DNA of 64,000 bases from Stipa capillata (taxonomy: Eukaryota; Streptophyta; Magnoliopsida; Poales; Poaceae): positions 1 to 64,000 of the forward strand of contig JAGXJF010003277.1 in NCBI GenBank assembly GCA_019208055.1, read 5' to 3'. Positions 11,620-21,212 of the stretch are shown here, piece by piece; within the stretch, counting starts at the first letter, position 1; each line of letters starts with the position of its first letter. The notes beneath the pieces were generated by a model that searched no databases, was not told where the DNA came from, and saw only the letters and a program-made list of their open reading frames with translations. The position numbers were made by a program, and so were the translations under genes.

Positions 11620-11898
11620 TGTATGTGACATCCTGGTTAAAGGGATTGATAGACTACTCATATCAACAAGGTGCATCTTCTTTTCCGGAAGCTCATCTCC
11701 AAAGAACCTCCAGGTTAAGCGTGCTTGGCTTGGAGCAATTTGGGGATGGGTGACCGACCGGGAAGTTCTTCCCGGGTGCGCACGAGTGAGGACAAAGTGC
11801 GCAGGAAAGACTAGTGTTGGTCTGTAGGGCCAGTCTGGATCCTAGGTGATAGCCAGGCGTAACGACCGCCGGTCCGGGTGAGAGACCGGGGTGTTATA
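11620..11898 (+). repeat. Shortened 3' LTR of the nested element (279 bp)
   Basis: It starts TGTATGTGACATCC. The first four bases TGTA equal the first four of the 5' LTR (7003-7006), and the rest is colinear with 11152-11426. A deletion between TGTA at the LTR start and TGTA at the equivalent of 11148-11151 explains the structure. Confidence 0.75.
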
Positions 11899-11903
11899 GG
11901 GTT

Positions 11904-12137
11904 TCTTTCGCAAAATAGCCGGCACCAAGGCGGCGCATGCCATAGAAGAAGCGGCGGTGGCCATTTGTTCCCCGGCGGCGGTGAGTGACGAGACGACGGC
12001 GACGGCCGTCCTCCCGGAGAAGCGACGGAACAAACTCATCATGGAGAAGAAATCCCGAGGCATGCAAAGGTTCTAACCTTTTTTTTTCTTTCTCCTTTGA
12101 TTCTTGCTCGTGGTAGGAACGAAGCGTGCTGATAACG
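11904..12137 (-). other. Copia-1 leader, 5' part, with a GC-rich open frame
   Basis: Just inside the 5' LTR the minus strand reads CGTTATCAGCACGCTTCG, closely matching CGTCATCAGCACTTTCG at the same place in copia-2, so this is probably the shared primer-binding/leader motif. An ATG at 12063 opens a GC-rich frame (starting MPRDFFSMMSLFRRF) that runs into the nested insertion. It may be a leader ORF, or simply a GC-rich leader. Confidence 0.5.
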
Positions 12138-12405
12138 TGTTTGGAATTGAAATGTAGAACAGAGTTTGAACACAATGAAGTGATTCCTTATATTGATGCA
12201 CTTGTGATTACAAGTATATATATGAGTATAAGGGATGGTAGTTGCTATTCCCAAAAGACATGTCTCTTTGAAGGGATGCGTCTCTTTGAGGAGACACAAG
12301 TGAAAAGACACTGACTCCTCGGAGAGGTGTCTGTTGGGAGAGACAACCACCTGCGGTTAAGACAAGGGGAGATTACCCCATAATTAACACATGTTAATTC
12401 TAACA
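12138..12405 (-). repeat. 5' LTR of copia-1
   Basis: The 268-bp partner of 861-1127. The outer flank GATAC (12406-12410) matches 856-860. Confidence 0.92.
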
Positions 12406-12410
12406 GATAC

Positions 12411-14160
12411 ATGGAGTAAGGAGGGGGGTCTTCTATTAAGAGAGAAGTTTCTCACTCCAGTGCGTAATGGGTCATGGCATTGGAGAAGCATGATTAGATG
12501 GGCACTGGTCAACTTACTGCAGGAGTTGAATACCCAATGATATCTTCTTTGAACGAGGACAATGTTATATCTTCTTTGAACAAGGACAATGTTAATGTTA
12601 TCTCACTGAGCAAGGATGCATGGAAATGGTTGCTTCTACAAGTCAACTCTCAGGCAGCGCTTCCCCGGCCGTTAGCTCAACGTAGCAAGCTATTGATGGT
12701 TGTCACATCGAGGCCGATGCCGACGGCTCAATGGGGACGGAGGCCCCAGAAAAGTCTGCTTGCTTTCAGGTAAACAAACGGGTATTCCACTGGGATAGAT
12801 AGGAGTATATCATTTCAACTCTCCTCCGGAATCCAACCCAATCACCGGCAAACTGCTCTATTCCAATCATTTTTTTGGCTGCTGACCTTTTCCTCTCCGG
12901 CATGCAGCGTGCCAGAAAGGGCGTGTGAACTGCCCCCGGAATGGCTGGAGCCTTTTCCGGTTCCCTTTCCCTTTCGTTTTCCCAACCATGCATGCATTCA
13001 TCTGTCTTTTTTAATATCGGACAGCTTCAATTGCTGCAGATTCCATCTCCCAGCTGCCTTTGTTACTTTCTCAAGCACTTGTTCCGTTCAAAAATATAGG
13101 TCGTGGCTATATCATTTTGTCTTTTTAAAATTTGTAGATGGGAGTATGTCTTTTTTAAAAGACGTATTCCTATCTATCTAAAAGAAAACCGAATATTACT
13201 CATATTCGAATATTACTCGTATAGATAGGAGTACGTCTTTAAAATTTGTAGTCACTTTTTTCCTTTGCTCTTCCTGTTATACTCTCGTGATCATTACTCT
13301 TGTGAACAAGTGATTCTACTTCCCAATGATCATATTTAGAGATATACTAACAAGGAAATTGGGATATGAGCTAAAGCACCTGGGAACACGAGAAGTTGTT
13401 GAAAAAAAGAAACAAGAGAAGTGCATGATGGTCATTTCAGACTATTTGTAAAGGCTAGCTGTGCAGTGCACTATCTTTCTCTTAGGTGGTCCAATTAGTA
13501 GGGGTCAAAATGGACCGATATTTTGGATCGAATAGTGTCGTTACCATTTTCATTTCCATAACTTTTAATCAAATAGGAATAGGAAAACTGATATTATGGG
13601 ATGCGATTATGAATTCGAATATGAATCACTACTCAATCCGCTGATGCAAATATCCTACAATATCATTGAAAATGTGCCAAATGAATTTCATAAAACGGAA
13701 AATTGGAGGTTATCTTAAGGTCATCCACATCAAGACAATCAAAACATATATCTAGTTTGTCCAAATTAGAGGTCAGATGAGCAAATTATAAAGTCTAAAA
13801 GAAAACCGAATATTATTCGTATTCGATGCAATTTACTGTACGACATTCTTGTACATTTTCAAGAGAATAATCCGCACAGCATCCATATCTTTAACTGTTT
13901 TTCATTCAGATGCTGATTTTGTTTATTACATTGTGTTTTTCTAGATACGAATATCGGATAATGCGAATTAGAGTACGATAACGTGGTACTAACACGATGT
14001 AGCGGCAATTCAAAGCTGGCTGAAAGGGGAGAAAGGTCCATTGTACCTTTGTTGGTACTTTTCCTAATTAAAGACATGGCTAAAGACATGGGAGCCGGTT
14101 GTAATATTGCATACATGCATGCATGGATCACATGACAAGATGCATTGGAGCAATGCCAAC
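12411..14160. other. Unassigned spacer between the two copias
   Basis: No gene is supported. A 27-bp near-repeat (ATATCTTCTTTGAAC-N-AGGACAATGTT) occurs twice near 12540-12597. The hairpin at 13135-13176 and words such as AGAAAACCGAATATTA repeated near 13185 and 13800 suggest small DNA-transposon remnants. A stretch starting near 13500 (AGGGGTCAAAATGGACCG) resembles hAT-type MITE ends, but its partner end could not be fixed. Confidence 0.4.
13135..13176. repeat. 20-bp near-perfect hairpin
   Basis: TAGATGGGAGTATGTCTTTT (13135-13154) pairs with AAAAGACGTATTCCTATCTA (13157-13176), with three G-T/transition differences and a 2-nt loop. A third related copy (TAGATAGGAGTACGTCTTTA) starts near 13221. 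Probably an inner part of a MITE. Confidence 0.6.
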
Positions 14161-14165
14161 ATGAG

Positions 14166-14379
14166 TGTTAAGGATAATGCAAGCGGTTAATCCCTGCTTA
14201 TGGGAACTGCTGAGCAGTTGCTCATTTCAGCAACTGCTATCTCTTCCTCTCTCTCTTCCGAACAAATCTCCTCTGTTGCAACTGCCATTACTCTGTATAA
14301 ATACATGTAATCAACAGTACAATGAATGCAGAGATCACATTTTCCATTGTGCCAAAACTCTGTACATTTCAATTCAACA
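14166..14379 (+). repeat. 5' LTR of copia-2
   Basis: It starts TGTTAAGGATAATGC and ends TTCAATTCAACA, with a TATAAATA box near 14296. Just inside is CGTCATCAGCAC, as in copia-1. It retains about 32 bp (around AACTGCT repeats near 14205-14242) that are missing from the 3' LTR. Confidence 0.92.
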
Positions 14380-14462
14380 CGTCATCAGCACTTTCGTTCT
14401 ACCGAGAGCATCAATCACAGGAACAGAGCAAGAACCGAAGAAGAAAAGTTATCTACGGGGAC

Positions 14463-17400
14463 AATCCGATGGAAGAAGAATTATGCCTTGTGGACAGTGC
14501 TACCACAAACTCCATACTAAGGGAGTTAAAATATTTCCAAACTCTGAAAAAAATGAATGGAGATATTTTAACTATCGCTGGACGCGATACGGTAATTGTT
14601 GGCACTGGACGTGCCATATTTACCCTCCCAGAGGGTACACAAGTGACAATAGAGGACGATTTGCTGTATCCCGACTCGTCACGTACCCTCATCAGTTATC
14701 GAGATATCCATAAAAATGATTTTCACATTGAAACCCATGAAGACAACAAAGAGGAGTATCTACTCTTCACCAAAGATTACGGATATGGCAAGCAAGTACT
14801 TGAACGAGTTCCTTCTCTATCGTCCGGATTGTACTATACGTACATCAAGCCCGTAGAACATGTTGCATACAAGGTAATTTTTCAGAATGTTAACGCATTC
14901 CAAACCTGGCATGATCGCCTAGGTCATTCCGGTATCGGGATGATGAGAAAAATTACTCGCAATTCCATTGGTCATAATTTGCTTGAGTCCAAATTTCCTC
15001 AATCTTCAGACTTCGTTTGCACATCTTATGCAACGGGAAAGCTAATTTTGAGACCCTCGTATCTCAAAATATAAGCTGACCACTTCAATTCCTTGAACGC
15101 ATTCAAGGAGACATTTGTGGTCCCATCCAACCATTTTCTGAACCTTTTAGGTATTTCATGGTCCTCATTGACGCATCTACACGATGGTCACACATGTGCC
15201 TTTTGTCCACACGAAACCATGCATTTGCTAAGATAATACGGCAAGTCATTAAGTTACAAGCCCATTATCCAGAAAGTCGAATTAAGATAATTCGCATGGA
15301 CAATGCTGCAGAATTCTCCTCACGTGCTTTCAATGATTATTGCATGGCTTTGGGGATTGAAGTTCAGCACTCTGTCCCATATGTCCATACACAAAATGGT
15401 TTGGCTGAATCACTGATTAAGAGGATTAAACTCATTGCAAGACCTTTGTTGATGAATTGTAGCTTGCCAACCTCTTGTTGGGGTCACGCAGTTTTACATG
15501 CTGCTGACTTAATACAATTGCGACCTACTGCATCTCACAGTACTTTCCCTCTGCAATTAGTACGTGGAAATCCTCCTAGTATTTTCCATCTGTGTAAGTT
15601 CGGATGTGCTACGTACATCCCGATCTCACCACCGCAGCAGACATCCATGGGCCCACACAGGAAACTGGGGATCTATGTGGGGTACAAATCGCCGTCGATT
15701 ATAAAGTACCTGGAACCCCTTACTGGGGATCTATTCACAGCCCGTCACGCTGACTGCATATTCGATGAGGAACATTTCCCGGCATTAGGGGGAGATTTTA
15801 AGTACCAGAAAGAATGCCCGAAAATCGATTGGAATGCTATAGCCATTTCATCCTCTAATCCACGTACCCAAGAGACCAAACTCCAAGTTCGGAAAATCAT
15901 CAATTTGTAACATCTTGCAAATAATCTGCTAGATTCATTTACTGATCGCAAAGGTGTTAATTACAAAATCCTTAAATCCGGCCAGAAATGGGCCCGAAAG
16001 AGTGGAGGTACCAATAAAAACTACTCAACTCCCTGTTCCCAAAAAGAGGGGGAGTAGTACGGCCTCTGATCCGGAACAAGCTTCTCGGAAGCAACAAAGG
16101 AAATCGAGGAGAAAAACCTCAAAGTCAGTAAATACAAATCAACTCAACGCTGACAAACACCTAATGGGTAGTGCACACCCAGTGGATGGACAACCTCCAC
16201 AACCTAGCTTCAGTCCACACACACTGGCTAGGCCATCGGAACACCCAGACTCACACATATTAGGAAATCACGAAGAGTCATCAAGGGTGCAAGAAATTTC
16301 CACCAACTACATCGATTCTGGAGAATCATTCAACCGTAAGTCTACGATTGTCAACACTTATTTTTCTGCTACAATTGCAAATACCCTTCTCAATGATCAT
16401 GATCCAAGGACTATCGTTGAGTGTCAAAAACGCTCCGACTGGCCTAAATAGAAGGATGCAATACAAGCGGAAATTACCTCGCTTAATAAAGAAAGGTATT
16501 CACTGAAGCAATACCGACACCTCACAAGGTTTTCCTTGTGGGATTCAAATGGGTTTTTATCCGGAAACGGAATGAGAACAATAAGGTGGTGAGATACAAA
16601 GCAAGGCTCGTAGCACAAGGGTTTACGCAGAGACCCGGCATTGATTACAATGAGACATATTCTCCGATAATGAGTGGAATCACTTTCCGATATCTCATAT
16701 CCTTGGCAGTACAAAATCGTCTATCTATGCAGTTGATGGACGTCGTGACTGCATACCTTTACGGGTCACTGGATTCGGACATTTACATGAAGGTTCCTGA
16801 CGGAATCCCTGTCCCGAATGCAAGTGCAAAACGTAACATGTACTGTGTAAAATTGAATAAGTCATTATATGGCTTAAAACAGTCGGGATGGATATGGTAC
16901 AACCGACTCAGTGAGTTCCTTCTTCAGAAGGGTTACTCCAACAGCGATGATTGCCTATGTGTCTTTATCAAGAAGTCCTCTACAGGATTTTGCATCATTT
17001 CTGTATACGTCGATGATCTCAACATCATTGGTAACACACAAGATATCGATGAAGCACGCAATCACCTAAAGACTGAATTTGAGATGAAGGATTTGGGTAA
17101 AACCAAATTTTGCTTAGGTCTTCAACTTGAGCACCTTCCCTCAGGAATCATGGTACACCAAGCTGCCTATATCCAGAAGATATTGGAGAAGTTCAATATG
17201 GACAAATCCTACCCATCTAAAACTCCTATGGTGGTTCGCTCTCTAGACGTAGAGAAAGATCCATTCAGACCGAGGGAAGATGGGGAAGAGACATTCGGAC
17301 CCGATGTTCCATATCTCAGTGCCGTTGGAGCGCTCATGTATCTTGCAAATTGCACAAGATCTGATCTTGCTTTTGCAGTGAATCTACTTGCTAGACATAG

Positions 17401-17990
17401 CGCAGCTCCCACCAAACGCCATTGGTCAGGAGTCAAGAATATCCTTCGATATCTCCAAGGCACAAAAGATCTTGGCATATTCTTTCAATTTCAGAGAAAT
17501 CAGGACTCCAATATGATTGGATACACAGATGCTGGCTATTTATCTGATCCCCATAATGCCAGATCACAAACCGGCTTTGTGTTCCTACATGGTGGAACTG
17601 TCATATCATGGAAGTCTTCGAAACAGACTCTTGTGGCAACTTCTACCAATCATTCTGAAATAATTTCATTATATGAGGCATCACACGAATGTGTATGGCT
17701 TCGGGAATGATAAACCACATACAGCAGTCATGTGGAATTGGTTCTATCGAATCACCTACTATTATCTACGAAGATAATGCGGCTTCTGTTGCACAGATGC
17801 AAACAGGATACATCAAGAGCAATATCACTAAGCATATTGCCCCAAAGTTATTCTTTCCCCATGAACTCTAGAAAAGTGGGGAGATAGACATCTTGCAAGT
17901 CAAATCATGCGACGACCTAGCTGATTTATTCACAAAGTCTCTACCAACTTCTACATTTTAGAAATATGTTCATGAAATTGGTATGCGACG
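14463..17990 (+). pseudogene. Copia-2 pol, broken
   Basis: In order: protease with LVDSATTNSILREL near 14488; GAG-pre-integrase with WHDRLGHSGIG near 14910, in which the second Cys of the expected C-x2-C reads Tyr (CTSY); a stop (TAA, near 15072) and a nearby 1-bp loss; integrase core from 15158 with MDNAAEFSS and GLAESLIKRIK (catalytic Asp and Glu visible), ending at a stop near 15908; a linker region 15954-16451; reverse transcriptase 16538-17710 with KARLVAQGFTQ, MDVVTAYLYG and YVDDLNIIGN (the YVDD active site); RNase H with GYTDAGYLSDPH; and the tail with DDLADLFTKSLPTS after further stops. The reverse transcriptase-RNase H frame is the longest intact piece (390 codons). Confidence 0.9.
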
Positions 17991-18039
17991 ACTTCGGGAT
18001 TTGCAAGAATCAGGGGGAGTATCTTCCTGAGTCATTCCT

Positions 18040-18400
18040 GTTCAAAGCATCATATTACACTCTTTTCCCCTTTATGAGTTTACTTTACAGGTTCTCATCA
18101 AGGTTTTTAATGAGGTAATATCAACATAAGGTCATATGTCATATTTTCCATTTTCCCCATCGGGGTTTTTAGGAAAGTATATACGACATATTTATTGCTC
18201 TCTAAACTCTATGAGTTTTCTCACGTTAAGTTAAAATGAGACAATGATAATTATATGCTGTAGCATTTTCTCCTTATTTTTTCATTAGGTTTTACAGGAG
18301 TTTTTAACGGCATATCAAACTCTATACTCCTCATATTTTTCCCACAAGGTTTTTGGAGGAGTCATTGTTCAAGATGATGTTGTTCGCAAGGATAAGCATT
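18040..18400 (+). other. Copia-2 3' UTR hairpin modules
   Basis: This is the counterpart of 1142-1500 on the coding strand: TTTTCCC...GGTTTTT cores inside complementary arms such as CTCCTCAT...GGAGGAG. Order and spacing follow copia-1. Confidence 0.7.
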
Positions 18401-18412
18401 GATTAGGGGGAG
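18401..18412 (+). other. Polypurine tract of copia-2
   Basis: GATTAGGGGGAG directly precedes the 3' LTR and is identical to the copia-1 tract. Confidence 0.9.
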
Positions 18413-18594
18413 TGTTAAGGATAATGCAAGCGGTTAATCCCTGCTTATGGGAACTGCTCTTCCTCTCTCTCTTCCGAACAAACCTCCTCTGTTGTAACTG
18501 CAATTACTCTATATAAATACATGTAATCAACAATACAATGAATGCAGAGATCACATTTTCTATTGTGCCAAAACTCTGTACATTTCATTCAACA
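18413..18594 (+). repeat. 3' LTR of copia-2
   Basis: 182 bp matching the 5' LTR, with one about 32-bp deletion between AACTGCT direct repeats and a few substitutions. The ATGAG target copy follows at 18595-18599. Confidence 0.92.
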
Positions 18595-18599
18595 ATGAG

Positions 18600-20600
18600 C
18601 TCAGGCCTCAGGACCGGACGACAGATATGTTGCGGAAGGGAAACGTATATCGTGCTACTCTACCTTCCCCACTGCATACGGCACTATGTACAAATCTACC
18701 ATGCATGTACACATCAATCACGTACTAGTCATTATTACTACTGCATGCACTAGGCCAGGGTCAACATTGGAGTGATGGAGATCTGGACGTATCATGGTTT
18801 CGAGTTCATATTACACCGTTTCTTTTACGCAATTTGTGTTTACACGGTCTCAAACTGTCTATAGGTTATATTCCTTGGGTGCATTCGAGATCGGTGATCT
18901 CTCCAATAAGGACGTGCTTCGAACATTGTGATCCACGTACAACTATCCCGCAAAAGGAACAAGAATCCACGCAAAATTGCATTGTTTCCAGATAAATAGC
19001 ACCGTAGCTAGTGATCTGAAACCGATCGGGCTTCGCTTATAAAGTACTACTCTATTCAGAAATAGATGACATCTTAAAATGTTTATAGTCAAAATTTTCT
19101 AACTTTAACTATTAATATATAAAATATATTTAGATTGATCAAGTGAAACTAGTGTTATTAAGTTCGTCATAAAAAATATTTCATAATATATAATTTTATA
19201 ATTCTATACTAACATATTCATATGAAAGATAATGATTAAAATTACGCATTGGAGACCGCGTCAAAACCTAAAATTGACTCTACGGTTAAACAGATGGAGC
19301 ATGCAGAAGTCATATAAACAAATATGCAGTTGTGATGGAATGGTCTGCCATTTACTATGGCTGCTTCTGCACGTTTGCTAACGTGATGCTGAAATTCTTG
19401 CGCTAGGCGTTCACACGGTACTGAAAGCTACTCACAGCCGACCTATTCCATCAAGAGAGAGTAAAGTAGGTTCTCTGTTTTTGTTTAGCTTACTAAAATG
19501 AATGACTGAAGGAAACGGAAGTAATGTAGTTTGAATTATGCAGGCCAAAGCATAGAAAATTTGTGTCATGACAAGAATTGGGTTCACACTAAGAGAACCT
19601 TAGATATGGCATTTGTGTTTGTATATGCAGTTTTTTTTTCTGTTGTGTAGATTCTTAGCTGGTAGACAAGTATATATATGCATCAATCAGTTACATAAAT
19701 ATATATCTTCGAAGAGTACATGCTTGCTTGTCTTAAGAAAGTTAAAAAGGAATTAATATTCTATGCATCTAATGTTCTATGTCGTCTGTGATTCGATCAT
19801 AAGAAAGTAAAGTAGGCTCTCTGATTTTGTTCTGTGCTGATGGGAGATAGATTGCTTAATGGGTGAGTGAAGGAAACGGTGCTACCGTGCTACTCCAATA
19901 TAGCTTGGATTTTTGTAGTCCAATGCATGGAAAGATTGGCCATGAGAATTTGGTTGACACTAAGGGCATCTACGGTAGCGTTTATCTCTTAGGTTGTCAT
20001 CTAAGAGGTAATCTCTCCAGTTAATACTAACACGCCGTCGAACTTTAACTTTTGTCTGATTTTTGAAGTCAAGGCCTATACAACGGTAAAAAGAACGCAA
20101 TTCCTTCAGCTTAGAGATAGTTTGAGACAATCTCATCTCAAAATGGAAATGCAAAAGTCCTGATTGATGAACAAAATTTCCATCTTGTTTCTATTAGAAG
20201 CCAGTCAAGACAAACCCAAGGTGTTTTTGATAAACTTCTGTCGGATGCCCCTAGGTAGCTAATTATGTCCCCGTGTGAACGCGAAGATATATGTATAAAT
20301 CAATCATGCGCTGTGACAGAAATCCTAGAGATACCCTATGACATAATAAGAGATTTGGTCAGCTGAAGATTGACTTTAGCCAGATGCTAAACCTAATTAA
20401 AAAATAGGGTCAAATCAGTGTTTCTTCAAGATAGCTTAATTAATACATAAATCCCTATCCTTTCCTTTTTTTGCGATGATATCATTTTTATTAATTGATA
20501 ATCGTTTTTAAATGATTAAATATGCTGGTACGTACTACCTATCTGAAATTCGCCCGTATGAAAGGTTGAGGCAGAAAGGAAGAAGATGGCAAGACAAGTA
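18600..20600. other. Unassigned spacer with two diverged copies of a segment
   Basis: No gene is recognised. A segment at about 19455-19600 (AGTAAAGTAGGTTCTCTG ... GGTTCACACTAAG) recurs, diverged, at about 19803-19967 (AGTAAAGTAGGCTCTCTG ... GGTTGACACTAAG), which looks like an old direct duplication. The stretch after 19967 (GGGCATCTACGGTAGC...) resembles MITE starts, but no partner end was found. Confidence 0.45.
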
Positions 20601-21096
20601 CATACCAGAACCGATTTGTTTCGAATAGATGCATGAGTTTGGTAGAGTCTACAGAAGGCCAGGCTGCTGGCAAGCAAACAAACAAACCAGACAACAAAAG
20701 AGAAATACTAGATAAAGCTCGTTCACACTATAAACAGGTCACTATATATGCGTACATAGCTATCACTAAAGATGCATGCATGCATGGCTTGCATGATTTA
20801 GATTTACACAGTCTTCCTTGTACACATACGCGTGCCCGACGCGGCCGTCCTTCTCTCACTGCAGGTGGGGCCGCCCTAGCAGGGAAGGGAAGCCACAAGT
20901 GTATGGAGAGATCTGGTCGTACGGCAGTGACAAACACCCCGTTCGCACCAGCTCTATCAGATATAAGCTAGCGCGCGGCGGGGACCACCCGCCCGCACGG
21001 CACGATCGAACACATGCATGCCCGCCCGTCGGGCGTTCACACCTGCGTGCGTGCGTACTTGTTAATTTGCGGCGCTGGCAGGCTCGTTCTCGCGGG

Positions 21097-21104
21097 TATA
21101 TAAA
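21097..21104 (+). promoter_or_regulatory. TATA box of the pirin-like gene
   Basis: TATATAAA sits 109 bp upstream of the chosen ATG in a GC-rich stretch (about 20,810-21,130), a normal spacing for a plant core promoter with a transcript start near 21130. Confidence 0.65.
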
Positions 21105-21212
21105 CTCACTCCGGCCGGCGTGGCCGAGCAGAGCCGCTCACCACAAAGCCTTATATAGCGCAAGCACATTTTTGTGATCTCCGATCCGTCACATTCTTAC
21201 GTACGTGTAGCC

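Larger units (their letters stand above)
7003..11898 (+). mobile_element. Nested non-autonomous LTR element with giant 5' LTR and shortened 3' LTR (LARD-like)
   Basis: The element starts TGTAACATCC at 7003 and ends GGTGTTATA at 11898. GGGTT flanks it at 6998-7002 and 11899-11903, and removing it restores a continuous copia-1 leader. A primer binding site TGGTATCAGAGCC (11431-11443) follows a GGTGTTACA end at 11426, and a G-rich tract (11611-11619) precedes the second LTR-like copy. This gives a 5' LTR of 4424 bp, an internal region of only 193 bp and a 3' LTR of 279 bp that matches the last 279 bp of the 5' LTR. No gag or pol is present. Large noncoding grass LTR elements (LARDs, e.g. Sukkula in barley) have LTRs of this size, but membership of such a family is inference. 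Confidence 0.8.
861..12405 (-). mobile_element. Copia-1: Ty1/copia LTR retrotransposon, degenerate, interrupted by a nested element
   Basis: This is a full-length Ty1/copia element read on the minus strand. The two LTRs (861-1127 and 12138-12405) start TGTTAG and end AACA in element orientation, and the 5-bp GATAC lies on both outer sides (856-860 and 12406-12410), a perfect target duplication. Inside, in element order, are a leader with a palindrome array, gag, protease, integrase, reverse transcriptase/RNase H, a hairpin-rich 3' UTR and a polypurine tract. Frameshifts and stops break gag and pol, so it cannot be autonomous. A 4.9-kb LTR-type element (7003-11898) sits in its leader and accounts for its inflated 11.5-kb length; without it copia-1 would be about 6.6 kb. 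Confidence 0.93.
14166..18594 (+). mobile_element. Copia-2: Ty1/copia LTR element lacking gag
   Basis: The LTRs are at 14166-14379 (214 bp) and 18413-18594 (182 bp), and ATGAG flanks both ends (14161-14165 and 18595-18599), a perfect target duplication. The interior runs from a leader directly into protease, then integrase, reverse transcriptase and RNase H; the gag expected between leader and protease is missing. Pol has several stops and frame changes. The internal sequence and 3' UTR closely match copia-1, while the U3 of its LTR does not. Confidence 0.93.

Noticed and set aside
11148..11898. Independent TRIM element with 279-bp LTRs
   Set aside because: The PBS and PPT fit, but its flanks (GCTTA left, GGGTT right) do not match, whereas GGGTT matches 6998-7002 and brackets the larger structure. 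Kept only as an alternative.
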